Shown: positions 36,416 to 45,003, counted from the first letter of the stretch. The stretch is DNA of 64,000 nt from Hymenobacter cheonanensis (GCF_030581075.1 NZ_JAUQSW010000003.1:372001-436000), one strand, 5' to 3'. Made by a program: numbers and translations. Notes: a model not told the origin generated them from the sequence alone.

Positions 36416-36967
36416 TTAAAAATCGCTAGCTGCTTTTTTGGAGAGGGTGGTGCTCATGCTGGCGACCAAGCCTTGCATGGCGCGGTCGGTCTGGCTCTTA
36501 ATCTCGGTCCATTGGCCCTTCGTGAGCGACATGCAGCCCGTTTTCTCGTTTTCGAGCGGCCCGGCGCTGCATAGCTTGCTGCCGGTGGCATCGTGCACGA
36601 AATCCGTGATTTCATATTTGTATTTCCCATCTTTCAGGTACAGCGAGATGGTATATTTCACGATGCCAGCCGGGTAGTTTGAGCCCAGGCTGCGCACGGT
36701 GGTTGCCAGCACTGGCTTGCCCACGAGCTGGCCGGCGGCGCGGTCCTGCATTTGCAGCACGCTGTTGGCGTTGTTGTAGGTTTTCGCAAACCACTCGGTT
36801 GCCCGGGTGTATAGCTCGTCTTTGGTAGCACCAGGCACCTCCACCACGCCGGTGTAGGTGATGTGGTGCGTTTCGGCGCTAACGGGTAGCGGGCCGGCCG
36901 GGGTGGTCTGCGCCTGGGCAGCGTAGGATAAGGCAAGTAAGCTGCTTACAAATAGCTGTTTAAACAT
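36416..36967 (-). CDS. Secreted DUF4468 (TBP-like fold) protein
   Basis: A 183-aa protein with a signal peptide (FVSSLLALSYAAQAQ). The DUF4468 features are ITYTGVVEVPGATKDELYTR and ATEWFAKTYNNANSVLQ near the start, followed by a beta-rich half. The family is common in Bacteroidota hosts, so this is likely a host-derived cargo (moron) gene. It sits between integrase and repressor with tight spacing; its start overlaps the repressor stop (TAATG). Confidence 0.75.
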   Translation of the reverse strand: MFKQLFVSSLLALSYAAQAQTTPAGPLPVSAETHHITYTGVVEVPGATKDELYTRATEWFAKTYNNANSVLQMQDRAAGQLVGKPVLATTVRSLGSNYPAGIVKYTISLYLKDGKYKYEITDFVHDATGSKLCSAGPLENEKTGCMSLTKGQWTEIKSQTDRAMQGLVASMSTTLSKKAASDF

Positions 36968-37449
36968 TAGGTAGGGCGGGTGTAGCTGTTGCGCAGCAGG
37001 GTAATGGTTTCGTCTTTAGAAGCAAGCAACGCGGCCTGCATAGCAAGCTGGGTGCGTAGGTGCTCGATTTCCTTCTCAGCTAGGGCTAACTTATTCACCA
37101 TAGCTTCATTCTCAGCACTAGAAATATTTTGTTGCTGATTAGCAGTGCCTTGGTTATTGCCGATTATCGGACTGCGAAAAAATTTTTGGTTTGTGGTTGT
37201 AGCAAGGTCGTTTTCGTTGGTGGGTGGGAGGAAGGGGGCGCCTTGGCCTGTTAAGAGCCAAGTCGGGTTAATGCTTCCGAAGTGAAGCATTACTTTTTCA
37301 AGATAATCTGCTTTTGGTTGTGCAAACCGAGGTTCCAAGTAGTTCTGGGTATTGTTATCGGGCACACCTACTGCACGGCTAAAGTCTCTAGCGCTTAGCG
37401 ATAGAGCTTCAAGTAAAAACTTTATACGCTGATTAATAGGCTTTTCCAC
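36967..37449 (-). CDS. Prophage repressor-like helix-turn-helix protein
   Basis: A 160-aa protein. The N-terminal HTH is seen in SLSARDFSRAVGVPDNNTQNYL, followed by INPTWLLTGQGAPF, a typical Bacteroidota phage-repressor segment. A C-terminal coiled coil (ALAEKEIEHLRTQLAMQAAL) would dimerise it. It has no S24 autoprotease domain, so induction would need an antirepressor. It is divergent from the early genes across two dyad operators. Confidence 0.82.
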   Translation of the reverse strand: MEKPINQRIKFLLEALSLSARDFSRAVGVPDNNTQNYLEPRFAQPKADYLEKVMLHFGSINPTWLLTGQGAPFLPPTNENDLATTTNQKFFRSPIIGNNQGTANQQQNISSAENEAMVNKLALAEKEIEHLRTQLAMQAALLASKDETITLLRNSYTRPT

Positions 37450-37510
37450 TACTTGTAGTATTATTTGGCTATTAGTAATGCACTACTAATAGTGGTCGTC
37501 CGTATGTTTG
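37448..37510. promoter_or_regulatory. Divergent switch region with two dyad operators and a rightward promoter
   Basis: ACTAC-TT-GTAGT (37448-37459) and CTATTAGTA...TACTAATAG (37469-37477 and 37484-37492, 6-nt spacer) share ACTA/TAGT half-sites. They are followed by TATGTTTG (37503-37510), an exact -7 element for rightward early transcription. The layout fits a repressor-controlled lysogeny switch. Confidence 0.6.
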
Positions 37511-37573
37511 TGACAAGACAGGGCAACGCACTCGCAAGAAAGCGCGTGGCGGTTGAACTATGTCAATCACGCT

Positions 37574-37852
37574 ATGCATGCACCGCTGACTACTGACAAG
37601 CAGAAGTACCACGCGCTCATGGCGCTGGTGTGCGAAGACCTGACGGCGAATACCAAAGCCATCGACTCGATGGTGCGCGCTGGCCATGAGGCTACCTCAA
37701 GTCAGTTGGCTGCGGTGCGTTTCGGCCGCAACGTGAATCTGGGCTGGCTCATCGACCTGGTGCACGTGATTCTGCCCGACTACCAAATCCCCGAAGAATT
37801 GCTGCCGGCATCTATTGTGCCGGCTAGCGTCAGCGCGCCCCTATTTCAGTAG
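37574..37852 (+). CDS. Small early protein opposite the repressor (Cro-position)
   Basis: A 92-aa protein, first gene of the rightward early operon, in the place of a Cro-like regulator. A helical segment ANTKAIDSMVRAGHEATSSQ and FGRNVNLGWLIDLVHVILPD could form a helix-turn-helix. The ATG at 37574 is preferred to an upstream TTG. No family is recognised. Confidence 0.6.
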   Translation: MHAPLTTDKQKYHALMALVCEDLTANTKAIDSMVRAGHEATSSQLAAVRFGRNVNLGWLIDLVHVILPDYQIPEELLPASIVPASVSAPLFQ

Positions 37853-37901
37853 CCCCAGGCTTATAAAACCTTTCAGTTCACCCTCTCTCACTTCTCACAC
37901 C

Positions 37902-38165
37902 ATGCACATTAACACCGACCCTGTGCAGCCGCTCGGCAAGCCCTGCATTCGAGATTTTCACCAACTCACCACCACGTTGCTGCCGGCCGCCCTGGTCATG
38001 CTCGTGCCCCTGCCCGAGCTGGAGCGCCGCGCCCAGGAAATTGACGCCACGCACCCGCATTTCCGCGAAGAAACGCCAGTCGTAATCGCCATCGAGCGCA
38101 AGCGCCGCCATACGCTAAACGGCTTGCGTGTGACCCAATCTGTGGGCCGCAACCAGGTCGCCTAA
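37902..38165 (+). CDS. Hypothetical prophage early protein
   Basis: An 87-aa protein with a helix containing PLPELERRAQEIDATHPHF and a basic tail (ERKRRHTLNGLRVTQ). The start at 37902 is immediately preceded by CTTCTCACACC, a motif repeated before several prophage genes. Function unknown. Confidence 0.6.
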   Translation: MHINTDPVQPLGKPCIRDFHQLTTTLLPAALVMLVPLPELERRAQEIDATHPHFREETPVVIAIERKRRHTLNGLRVTQSVGRNQVA

Positions 38166-38243
38166 GACTACTACACTACTCTGTTACTGCCTTCCGCTTC
38201 TATTTATCCTGCTCTCTTTCACCCCCTTTTCTTCTCACAGCCA

Positions 38244-38558
38244 ATGCCTACACACCTCTCTTTCCCTCCTGTTTCCCTCACCGATGCCAGCACCGGCAAG
38301 CGGGTGCGGGTATCGGCCTTCGCGCCCGGCGCGGCCCTGGTGCTGGTGCCCCAGCCCGAGCCCATTCTTGGCTACACCTACCAGGCCGGGCACCTCACCG
38401 TGTACGTGAGCGGCACCACGCCGCTGCATCTGCGCTCGGCCCAGGAAGAGGGCCGCACCCACGAGGAGGCCTGGCTTGTGGATGAGCTGCCGGCCGGCAT
38501 CAAGGAAATCGACCTCACCGACTGCCGCCGCGAGTTCCGGCTGCTCAAAGCTGCCTAG
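38244..38558 (+). CDS. Hypothetical prophage early protein
   Basis: A 104-aa, beta-rich, soluble protein. CTTCTCACAG lies 3 nt before its ATG (variant of the shared leader motif). Two bases separate its stop from the next gene. No family recognised. Confidence 0.6.
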   Translation: MPTHLSFPPVSLTDASTGKRVRVSAFAPGAALVLVPQPEPILGYTYQAGHLTVYVSGTTPLHLRSAQEEGRTHEEAWLVDELPAGIKEIDLTDCRREFRLLKAA

Positions 38559-38560
38559 TT

Positions 38561-38965
38561 ATGCTGCTTGACATTGCCACCCGCGAAGATATCGCCACCC
38601 TCTCGGCCAAGTTTGACCTGGTACTCGCTGCCTTGGCTAAGCCGGCCGCGCCGGCCATTGAGGAGCTGGTGACTATCGAGCAGGTGGCTAACCACACCAA
38701 GTTCGACCACCGCACGGTGCGCGATTGGGTGGTAAACGGCCGCTTCGATGCCACTGGCCATAAAGTCTACCTGAAGGCTTACGAGTACCGCAATGGGCAG
38801 CTGCGCTTCAAGCTGAGCGAAGCCGAAGCCTTCGGGCTGAAAATCGGCGTGCTCACGCCCAGCCTCACCGCCGGCGCCATGCCGGTCAAGCAGGGTCCAG
38901 CGGCCAAGAAGCATTCTAAAAAACGGGCGTCCCTCGATTCCGAAGAAGCGCTCAAAGTTGCCTAA
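38561..38965 (+). CDS. MerR/excisionase-like helix-turn-helix protein
   Basis: A 134-aa protein. ELVTIEQVANHTKFDHRTVR and DWVVNGRFDATGHKVYLKAY read like an HTH_17 excisionase/MerR fold that binds DNA and bends it. The basic C-terminus (KKHSKKRA) may add DNA affinity. It could direct excision with the integrase, though in excisionases the domain is usually shorter. Confidence 0.65.
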   Translation: MLLDIATREDIATLSAKFDLVLAALAKPAAPAIEELVTIEQVANHTKFDHRTVRDWVVNGRFDATGHKVYLKAYEYRNGQLRFKLSEAEAFGLKIGVLTPSLTAGAMPVKQGPAAKKHSKKRASLDSEEALKVA

Positions 38966-38994
38966 TCAATTCACCCCCAACTTCTCACACCCCC

Positions 38995-39255
38995 ATGTCC
39001 TATCACCTCATCACCATTACCCAGCTCATGCAGCTCGACCGTCCCACCCTAGAGTACGCGCTTCGTATGTTCCAAAAGGAACTCGATGGCACGGTTGCCT
39101 TCCTTGCGGAGAGTGCAGAACACCGCAAAGACGAAGAAACCCTGGATGACCTAAACCACCTGCTCACGCTGCGCAAAGTATTCCAGCTGCGCCTGGAAGA
39201 GGTGATTGCCGAAGGGGAGTCCGAGGGAAAGCAACAGCTAGCTATCGCCGCCTAG
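38995..39255 (+). CDS. Hypothetical helical prophage protein
   Basis: An 86-aa, mostly helical, acidic protein (LEYALRMFQKELDGTVAFLA). Preceded by CTTCTCACACCCCC, the recurrent prophage leader motif. Two bases separate it from the next gene. Confidence 0.58.
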   Translation: MSYHLITITQLMQLDRPTLEYALRMFQKELDGTVAFLAESAEHRKDEETLDDLNHLLTLRKVFQLRLEEVIAEGESEGKQQLAIAA

Positions 39256-39257
39256 CT

Positions 39258-39590
39258 ATGCAGTTCTACACCTCCCAACCCACTAACGGCCACCTGGCCA
39301 ACTTGGCCCTGTCGCTGACTCGCCCGGGCCGACAAGTGCGGCTGCTGCCGCTGGCCGACCTGCCGCCCGCCCAGCCGCTGCGCCTGGGCCCATTGCGCAT
39401 CGAGCAGTCCGAATTGCTTACGAGCCTGGCCTTCACTAATTGGGGCCTGGCCTTGCTCGCCAACGGTACCTGGCAGCCCGACGTGGTGCTGGAAACCAAC
39501 CTCAGGCTCGACAAGGCCGCGTTGGAAAAGCGGCTTCTGGAAGTTACGCAACTGCTGACGGCGCAGGAAGGGGGGCAAGTCGATGGCTGA
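39258..39590 (+). CDS. Hypothetical prophage protein
   Basis: A 110-aa soluble protein with a C-terminal helix (DKAALEKRLLEVTQLLTAQE). It overlaps the next gene by 8 bp. No family recognised. Confidence 0.55.
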   Translation: MQFYTSQPTNGHLANLALSLTRPGRQVRLLPLADLPPAQPLRLGPLRIEQSELLTSLAFTNWGLALLANGTWQPDVVLETNLRLDKAALEKRLLEVTQLLTAQEGGQVDG

Positions 39591-39810
39591 TGCATTCTGG
39601 ATAGGGGCCGTGTCTGGGCAGGGGCCAGTGAAATCCGCGCCGCCTGCCACGGCACCAATGGCGCAAGAGCAGCGCTGGCGCTGCCAGGTGTGCGGCCAGG
39701 AAATGGGCCACTCGCAGCCGGTGGGCCTGGGTTTAGCTATCGGCTTGCTAAAAATCTTTATCGATTGGCACGAGGAGAAGTTCGGGAAGGAGGGTGCAAA
39801 GGATGAATAG
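39583..39810 (+). CDS. Small protein with a half zinc ribbon
   Basis: A 75-aa protein with a single CQVCG knuckle and a hydrophobic segment (PVGLGLAIGLLKIFI). Overlaps both neighbours, the next by 8 bp. Possibly a metal-binding or membrane-associated early protein. Confidence 0.55.
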   Translation: MADAFWIGAVSGQGPVKSAPPATAPMAQEQRWRCQVCGQEMGHSQPVGLGLAIGLLKIFIDWHEEKFGKEGAKDE

Positions 39811-40219
39811 TGTTCAAACCCGGCTAAAGGACCTCATGGGCCACACCGTTAACTACCAGAACGCCGAACAGCTACTAATTGGCTGGGAGATAGGTGCCCA
39901 CGATACGGTTATCGAGCACGATGGTGGCCAGTGGCATATCCCATGCAAACAGTTGGCGGCCGTGCTGGTGGCCTGGGAGGGGCAAGTGCAGCGCCTGACT
40001 GGAGTGGCCCTGCCGAGTGCTACCCCCGATGTGACTAGGCCCACGACAATGCTGCATGACGTGAATCAGCTGCTGCTGGAATCTATGCGCAAGGTGCGGG
40101 ATGACCCTGGCTATGCGCCCCAGGCCCGGGCGATGGCCGATACGGCTCAGGCAATTATTAACGGAGCCAAAGTGCAAGTAGAGGCGGCCCGGCTCCTGGT
40201 ACAGGCGCAACACCGATAG
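39803..40219 (+). CDS. Hypothetical prophage protein
   Basis: A 138-aa protein: an N-terminal beta part (GHTVNYQNAEQLLIGWEIGA), then a long helical C-terminal half rich in Ala/Gln. Starts inside the preceding gene. Unknown function. Confidence 0.58.
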   Translation: MNSVQTRLKDLMGHTVNYQNAEQLLIGWEIGAHDTVIEHDGGQWHIPCKQLAAVLVAWEGQVQRLTGVALPSATPDVTRPTTMLHDVNQLLLESMRKVRDDPGYAPQARAMADTAQAIINGAKVQVEAARLLVQAQHR

Positions 40220-40221
40220 CC

Positions 40222-40620
40222 ATGCCAAATTTCCGCCATATTACTACCGTTACCGCCTACCGTGACCGGGGCAGCAAAGGCTGGAGCCGCGGCCGCCAGC
40301 GCTTTCACGATTGCTGGCGCGTGGAAATCTATGTCAACGGCGAGCGCATCCGCCGCTACCGCAGCCACGCAACCACCAAGGCCGAAGCCATCGCGGGCTT
40401 CAGCGACTTCCGTGCCCCGCCCGGCCGCTGCGGCACCCGCGACCTCTCCGACCGCTACGTGGCCGCCATGTTGGTAGGCACGCGCAGCACCCTGCCGCCG
40501 GAGGAGAAGGCTGCCTTGGCTGCTGCATACCGGCAGCATCCGGAACTAATGGAAGTGCGGCGTAATCAACTTCTACTCAACCGTTTTCTAACGCGGCGTA
40601 AGCGGCAGGTCTATGGATAA
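40222..40620 (+). CDS. Basic hypothetical prophage protein
   Basis: A 132-aa, arginine-rich protein, plausibly nucleic-acid binding (GSKGWSRGRQRFHDCWRVEI, FLTRRKRQVYG). Overlaps the next gene by 8 bp. Confidence 0.58.
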   Translation: MPNFRHITTVTAYRDRGSKGWSRGRQRFHDCWRVEIYVNGERIRRYRSHATTKAEAIAGFSDFRAPPGRCGTRDLSDRYVAAMLVGTRSTLPPEEKAALAAAYRQHPELMEVRRNQLLLNRFLTRRKRQVYG

Positions 40621-40942
40621 ACAAGCCAGAAAAACTAAAATCGAGGCGCTGAAGATGCAGCCGCGCCTACTGGCCGACGGCCGCAGCGAGGCCATTCGGC
40701 CAGCTGCCGGCAAGAAGTTTACTCGGATGGAGATACTGGAAAAGCTCGGCTGCCAGGACCTGGACCTGGTCTACCTAGCGGGTACTGGCCTAGTCTTCGT
40801 TATCGATGCGCAGGGCCAAGCCAACGAGCGGGCGCGCAACGAGGCCGCCAATGAGCTGTGGGAGGCGCTGGTGCCAGGCATCAGCCAAATCAACTACGTC
40901 GCTGGCCCTTGCGTGGTGTGTGCCGCGCCAAAAAGGTCGTGA
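40613..40942 (+). CDS. Hypothetical prophage protein (weak DUF3846 resemblance)
   Basis: A 109-aa protein. DLDLVYLAGTGLVFVIDAQG with a following helix is reminiscent of small DUF3846-type phage proteins, but this is only impressionistic. Ends CVVCAAP. Its stop overlaps the GTG start of the next gene (GTGA). Confidence 0.52.
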   Translation: MDKQARKTKIEALKMQPRLLADGRSEAIRPAAGKKFTRMEILEKLGCQDLDLVYLAGTGLVFVIDAQGQANERARNEAANELWEALVPGISQINYVAGPCVVCAAPKRS

Positions 40943-41142
40943 CGAATCTGCCCCGCCTCCAGCGCGACTTGGTGGAGATTGAAAACAACCTGCGGCTCAC
41001 CCGCAACCGCCTGGCCTGCTACGAACTGCTGGACGATTCTGAGCTGGCTGCTCACACCAAGCGCGTTATCGAGGGCCTAGAAAGTACAAAAGAGGTATTA
41101 ACCATTCGCATTCAGGGTATTACTAATGAAAAAGTCTATTAA
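40939..41142 (+). CDS. Small coiled-coil prophage protein
   Basis: A 67-aa all-helical protein (LQRDLVEIENNLRLTRNRLA) starting at GTG, coupled to the upstream stop. A longer frame starting at 40858 would overlap the preceding gene by 85 bp and is rejected. Confidence 0.55.
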   Translation: MTNLPRLQRDLVEIENNLRLTRNRLACYELLDDSELAAHTKRVIEGLESTKEVLTIRIQGITNEKVY

Positions 41143-41332
41143 GCTGCTAGTTTCCCTGGTACTGCTGCAACTGGTATTGCCAGCATTTAAGGTCACTGGT
41201 GTGGCGCTGGTCGGCACAAGCTGGCTAGTAGCCACGTGCCTGTTTTGGGGGCCGTGGCTCATGATTCTCGTGTTCTGGCTGCTGGGCCTGCTGCTGCGTC
41301 AGGCCACTCGGCAGCCGCCGCTCAATTCCTAA
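41126..41332 (+). CDS. Small membrane protein, two transmembrane helices
   Basis: A 68-aa protein with helices about 5-32 (ending in the loop FKVTGVALVG) and 38-60 (CLFWGPWLMILVFWLLGLLL). Could be a superinfection or holin-like protein, but it sits in the early region. Overlaps the previous gene by 17 bp. It is followed by a 175-nt gap with GC hairpins and an AT-rich promoter-like end. Confidence 0.55.
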   Translation: MKKSIKLLVSLVLLQLVLPAFKVTGVALVGTSWLVATCLFWGPWLMILVFWLLGLLLRQATRQPPLNS

Positions 41333-41507
41333 TACCTAGCCGGTGAAGCGTCGCTGACGCCTCCCGGCTTCCCTGTCTCGTGGGTAGATGGGCGCGCCCT
41401 GGGTGGGAGTTCAGGCGCGTTCAGCCGGCTTCGCGGCCGGCCGGGGAACAGCTGCCCATATTTGGGCTTCTTCATTTATAATTAATCTTGTTTAAGTACT
41501 AAACATC

Positions 41508-42068
41508 ATGTACCGTCCAGCCTTCATTCCCAAGCTTCGCCTCAATTATGACAAAACGTGGGCGAAGCTGCTGAGTTTGTTGCGCGACCCGCGCCCCATC
41601 CAGCCCGCGCCCACCCCGGCGCACCTCGTGGACGCGCTAGCGCCCCAGAAAACGGTGAAGCTGCCCCAACTGCGCGGCAACCTGGCCCACACGCTCAAGG
41701 AAATCGTGCGCATCATGATGGCCGAGTGGAAAAAGGCTAGTACGGCCATCAACCTGGCCATCTTCACCACGCGCACCTCCATCGCCAAGGCCGGCAACAA
41801 CCGCGACCCGAAAACGGGCTACCGCCACATTATGGCCCTAATCGAGTACGGCTTTCTGCGCGGCAAGGTGCAAGTAAAAGGCGGGCTTCAGCTGCTGCTG
41901 GAACCCGCCCTTTTTGTGTTCGACGCGGCCCCTAACACTGCTGCTGCGGCCCTCGCGCCCAGTTATGCCCCCGCCCCCGCCCCGGCGGCTGAGAGCCCCG
42001 CTCAGGGCCTAGCTGGGCTGCTGGCCACCGCCCAAAATTTGAAAGGGACTATGTGGAAAACCTCTTAA
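41508..42068 (+). CDS. Winged-helix-like DNA-binding protein, replication-associated
   Basis: A 186-aa protein. The segment NLAIFTTRTSIAKAGNNRDP followed by GYRHIMALIEYGFLRGKVQV reads as a winged helix. The C-terminus is Pro/Ala-rich and flexible. It lies right before a dyad-rich, possible origin region and the primase, so a replication initiator role is plausible but unproven. Confidence 0.55.
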   Translation: MYRPAFIPKLRLNYDKTWAKLLSLLRDPRPIQPAPTPAHLVDALAPQKTVKLPQLRGNLAHTLKEIVRIMMAEWKKASTAINLAIFTTRTSIAKAGNNRDPKTGYRHIMALIEYGFLRGKVQVKGGLQLLLEPALFVFDAAPNTAAAALAPSYAPAPAPAAESPAQGLAGLLATAQNLKGTMWKTS

Positions 42069-42305
42069 AAAACTCAATGCGGGCATTTTCCCTGGCTTTA
42101 TAGTTTGGGACCCCTCATAAATATTATGAATGATAGGAACGGTTGTTTTTCGACCGACTTATCCACCCCCCACTTGTCGATAAGTCAGGCTGGCTGAAAA
42201 AAAAAGAAGGGGCGGGCCGCGCTGAGCGGGCCGCAGGCACCCGCACCACCGCCCCTCAGCGCGTGGGTAGGGGCCGCTTTTGCTAAATTTTTTAAAATCT
42301 CCCCC
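42069..42305. other. Dyad-rich intergenic region, possible replication origin
   Basis: Between the winged-helix gene and the primase. It holds an AT-rich stretch (42116-42135) and an exact dyad GACTTATC...GATAAGTC (42156-42163 and 42179-42186) containing a DnaA-box-like TTATCCACC. A second exact dyad CGCGCTGAG...CTCAGCGCG (42218-42226, 42255-42263) follows. No gene is seen. Confidence 0.4.
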
Positions 42306-43610
42306 ATGCAGCTCACTTCTCACGCGCCGGGCCTGAGCCCCAAAGCCGCCCAGGCGGCCGATAAGCGCATTCCCCTGCGCAGCATCATGGCCAAGCTCGG
42401 CCACGTGCCGGCCGGCCCGCCAGCAGCTGGTGGCAATTACTACTACACCTCGCCTTTCCGGCCCGACGAGAGAACGCCTTCGTTCGTAGTGTGCGAGCCC
42501 AAAAACGTCTGGAGCGACTTCGGCGGCACGCCCAAACCCGGCAAGAAAGCCGACGGCGGCGATGTGCTGGAGCTAATTATGCGCCTCACCGGCTTCGATA
42601 CCGGCCGCGCGCGCCTGGTGCTCCGGGCCTGGGCCGCCGACCTGGCTACCCCGGCTGAGCTGGCGCTGCCGGCCGCGCCAACCGGCGAGACGTTCGTAAC
42701 CGGCAAGGTCACCTTCACCGACGTGCGCCTGGAGCCCCTGGCCATGAAGCGGCTTGTCGAGTACCTGACTAGCCGGGGCATCAACTGGCCCCTGGTGCAG
42801 CGCAGCAACCGCACGCAGGCCCACTTGCAGCAGATTTTCTACCACATCGCCGGCAAGCCCCGCCAGCAGCCCTACTTCGGGCTAGGCTGGAAAACGTCGG
42901 CCGGCTGGGAGGTGCGCAGCAAAGGGTTCCAGGGCACCATCGGCGGCAAGGGCCTCACCTGGCTGCTGGGCCAGAAGCGCGACGAAGTGCGCGTGTTTGA
43001 AGGCTTTATGGATTACCTCAGCGCCCTGACCTACTATAATCAGACCTATTTCGAGGAAACAGTACTTATCCTCAATTCGGTGGGCATGCTCACCGAGGCC
43101 CTGCCTACGCTCATGGAAGCCCGGCTCGTGCACTGGTTCGGCGATAACGATCTGGCCGGCGAGCGCGCCCTGTGGCTGCTGCGCCAATCGCTCACGCCGT
43201 CGCGGGTGAAGGCCTACAACGAGCTGTACCGCGGCTACAAGGATTTCAACGATTTCCTGACCAAGACCCCGCCGACTAAGCCCCTGCCGCCCCGGCGAGC
43301 CGAGCCCAGCAAGCTCAGCCAAACAGCGCGGTACTGGCTCTACGTCGAGTTCAACGAGCGCGCCCCCGGCACGCCGGCTGCCGATGGCAAAAAGCGCAAA
43401 TGCTCCTTCTACTCCTGGACGAATGACGCCACCGGCCTCGAATATCTACTAGTGCTGCGCAATCGGCTAGGCTACCAAATGAGCTACTACCGCCTCTGCG
43501 AGCGCACCAGCGGCCGCGACTATAAAATTCTTGAATGGGCTGGCTTGCACCAGCCAGTACCACAAACCCCTAAATCAATTAGCCATGTGCACATGCAACC
43601 AGAAGAATAA
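42306..43610 (+). CDS. Toprim DNA primase with a CHC2 domain that lost its zinc ligands
   Basis: A 434-aa protein. The N-terminal CHC2-type fold (about residues 20-100) has SPFRPDERTPSFVV where zinc fingers read CPFHxExxPSFxV, so the Cys and His are replaced by Ser and Arg. The Toprim domain follows: VRVFEGFMDYLSAL (about 235) and VHWFGDNDLAGERALW (about 275) carry the catalytic Glu and DxD. The C-terminal part (PSKLSQTARYWLYVEF) is unrecognised. Zn-less primases of this kind occur on Bacteroidota mobile elements. Lies next to the possible origin. Confidence 0.85.
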   Translation: MQLTSHAPGLSPKAAQAADKRIPLRSIMAKLGHVPAGPPAAGGNYYYTSPFRPDERTPSFVVCEPKNVWSDFGGTPKPGKKADGGDVLELIMRLTGFDTGRARLVLRAWAADLATPAELALPAAPTGETFVTGKVTFTDVRLEPLAMKRLVEYLTSRGINWPLVQRSNRTQAHLQQIFYHIAGKPRQQPYFGLGWKTSAGWEVRSKGFQGTIGGKGLTWLLGQKRDEVRVFEGFMDYLSALTYYNQTYFEETVLILNSVGMLTEALPTLMEARLVHWFGDNDLAGERALWLLRQSLTPSRVKAYNELYRGYKDFNDFLTKTPPTKPLPPRRAEPSKLSQTARYWLYVEFNERAPGTPAADGKKRKCSFYSWTNDATGLEYLLVLRNRLGYQMSYYRLCERTSGRDYKILEWAGLHQPVPQTPKSISHVHMQPEE

Positions 43611-43854
43611 AGACGCCGCTGCCATTTTCCTCAAGCAGAAACACGGCGATAAGGTCAAATTAGGTACCCTCGTGTCACTAGTAAACCAGAGTGCCTTAAA
43701 GACTGAGAATAAGCTAATAGCCGTTGGGTACGATGAGTATGAGATGCGAGGGCACCCTGTAAAAAAGGATGGTTTACTCGGTAACTCAAAGGTGTACCGG
43801 GTGCCATTTGTGCATTCTTACTGCCCGCACTGCGGCGAAAAACTGGTGGCATGA
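43585..43854 (+). CDS. Small zinc-binding prophage protein
   Basis: An 89-aa protein with MCTCNQ at the start and CPHCGEKL at the end, which could form one zinc site. Base composition is visibly lower in GC than its neighbours. Overlaps primase by 26 bp; its stop overlaps the next start (ATGA). Confidence 0.6.
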   Translation: MCTCNQKNKDAAAIFLKQKHGDKVKLGTLVSLVNQSALKTENKLIAVGYDEYEMRGHPVKKDGLLGNSKVYRVPFVHSYCPHCGEKLVA

Positions 43855-44219
43855 GACTCCCGCAGCTCGACCAGTGTATCGAGGTGCGGTGGGGCGAAGC
43901 CGAGCAGCTGGCCTACGCTATCGAGTGGGTGCTGTGCCAGCAGCTGGAGGGCCGGCCGACGGTGGCCATGGTGCTCAGCTTCGGCCCGCTCACCCGGGTG
44001 CGTAGCCGGCTAGTAGCCCGGGCCCGCCAGGAACAGCACCACGTGGGCCCGCTGCCAAAGAAGCCGCGCAAGTACACCCTGCGCTACGACGAGGTAGCCG
44101 GGCTCATGCTCATCCTACCCAGCGCGCCGGCGGCCGGCCTGGCGTGGGGCGAAATTCAGCAGGCTAGCCTGCGCCTCGAACGATTCATTGATTTTACCCT
44201 GCCTTTTAATTATGCCTAA
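43851..44219 (+). CDS. Hypothetical prophage protein
   Basis: A 122-aa mixed alpha/beta protein (EAEQLAYAIEWVLCQQLEG). Coupled to both neighbours by overlaps. Unknown function. Confidence 0.55.
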   Translation: MRLPQLDQCIEVRWGEAEQLAYAIEWVLCQQLEGRPTVAMVLSFGPLTRVRSRLVARARQEQHHVGPLPKKPRKYTLRYDEVAGLMLILPSAPAAGLAWGEIQQASLRLERFIDFTLPFNYA

Positions 44220-44562
44220 TTCAACTGGAAAAACCGGCCCGCAACTGCTCACAGAACTAGCCCCCGGTCAGCACATGGTACTAAGAAATCCTAGCAACCC
44301 GGTTTCGATTATCACTCAGATAGTCCGAGCCGCAGATGTGTACTACATCACCGGCCCCGGCTTCCATTGGTTCTTCGGTAACGAGCTAGACCTGGGCGAA
44401 TACTTCAAAGTGGCCCGTGATGCCCAAGACACCGATGCAAATGCCGTTCACATGCTGAATGAGGCATTGATTGGGTTTCGGGCGCCTGCCCAATCCAGAG
44501 TACACACCTGCCAGGGGCTCGAAGAGGCGCTCGCTGTTACTAGCGACGTCTTTGGCTGGTAG
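44212..44562 (+). CDS. Hypothetical prophage protein
   Basis: A 116-aa soluble protein of lower GC content; starts 8 bp inside the previous gene. No motif recognised. Confidence 0.55.
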   Translation: MPNSTGKTGPQLLTELAPGQHMVLRNPSNPVSIITQIVRAADVYYITGPGFHWFFGNELDLGEYFKVARDAQDTDANAVHMLNEALIGFRAPAQSRVHTCQGLEEALAVTSDVFGW

Positions 44563-44597
44563 AAATAATTAGTTTTTACTATTAATGAGCCTAGACC

Positions 44598-44966
44598 ATG
44601 TTTCGCTTTTGTAGAATCATTGAAGACCGAGGCCGCCAGTACCTGGTGCGCGCCGCCAACGATACTGCGCTCATCGGTTTTGGCCGACAGACCGGGCCGG
44701 CCACGGCGCTGACCCTCGACACCTGGCTAACAGCTGCCGATGGGTGGGATTGGAAAAACCTACGTTTGACCATGATGATGCCTGGTCACGTGGAGATGCT
44801 GCAGGCGCTGGAGTGCTTCACGACCCAGCATGCTCGCGACGCCGGCCACCTGATGTTGGCCCGCCAAGCCGACCAGCTCACGAAAGAGGAGTTCGAGGAG
44901 TCACACTACACTTTGGTTTTATCGGTATGGGCCGCTGTCATTCGGCGATACGGCTCTTTCGGCTGA
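44598..44966 (+). CDS. Hypothetical prophage protein
   Basis: A 122-aa protein, helical in its second half. Followed by a terminator at about 45006-45030 that closes this transcript. Confidence 0.55.
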   Translation: MFRFCRIIEDRGRQYLVRAANDTALIGFGRQTGPATALTLDTWLTAADGWDWKNLRLTMMMPGHVEMLQALECFTTQHARDAGHLMLARQADQLTKEEFEESHYTLVLSVWAAVIRRYGSFG

Positions 44967-45003
44967 TTTTGTCTCAAAAAAAGTATTCCGCAAAAACATC
45001 CCG

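Noticed and set aside
42306..42330. Treating the CTTCTCACG at the primase start as proof of a downstream start
   Set aside because: The next in-frame ATG would remove part of the CHC2-like domain (IPLRSIMAKLG), so the start at 42306 is kept despite the overlap with the motif.
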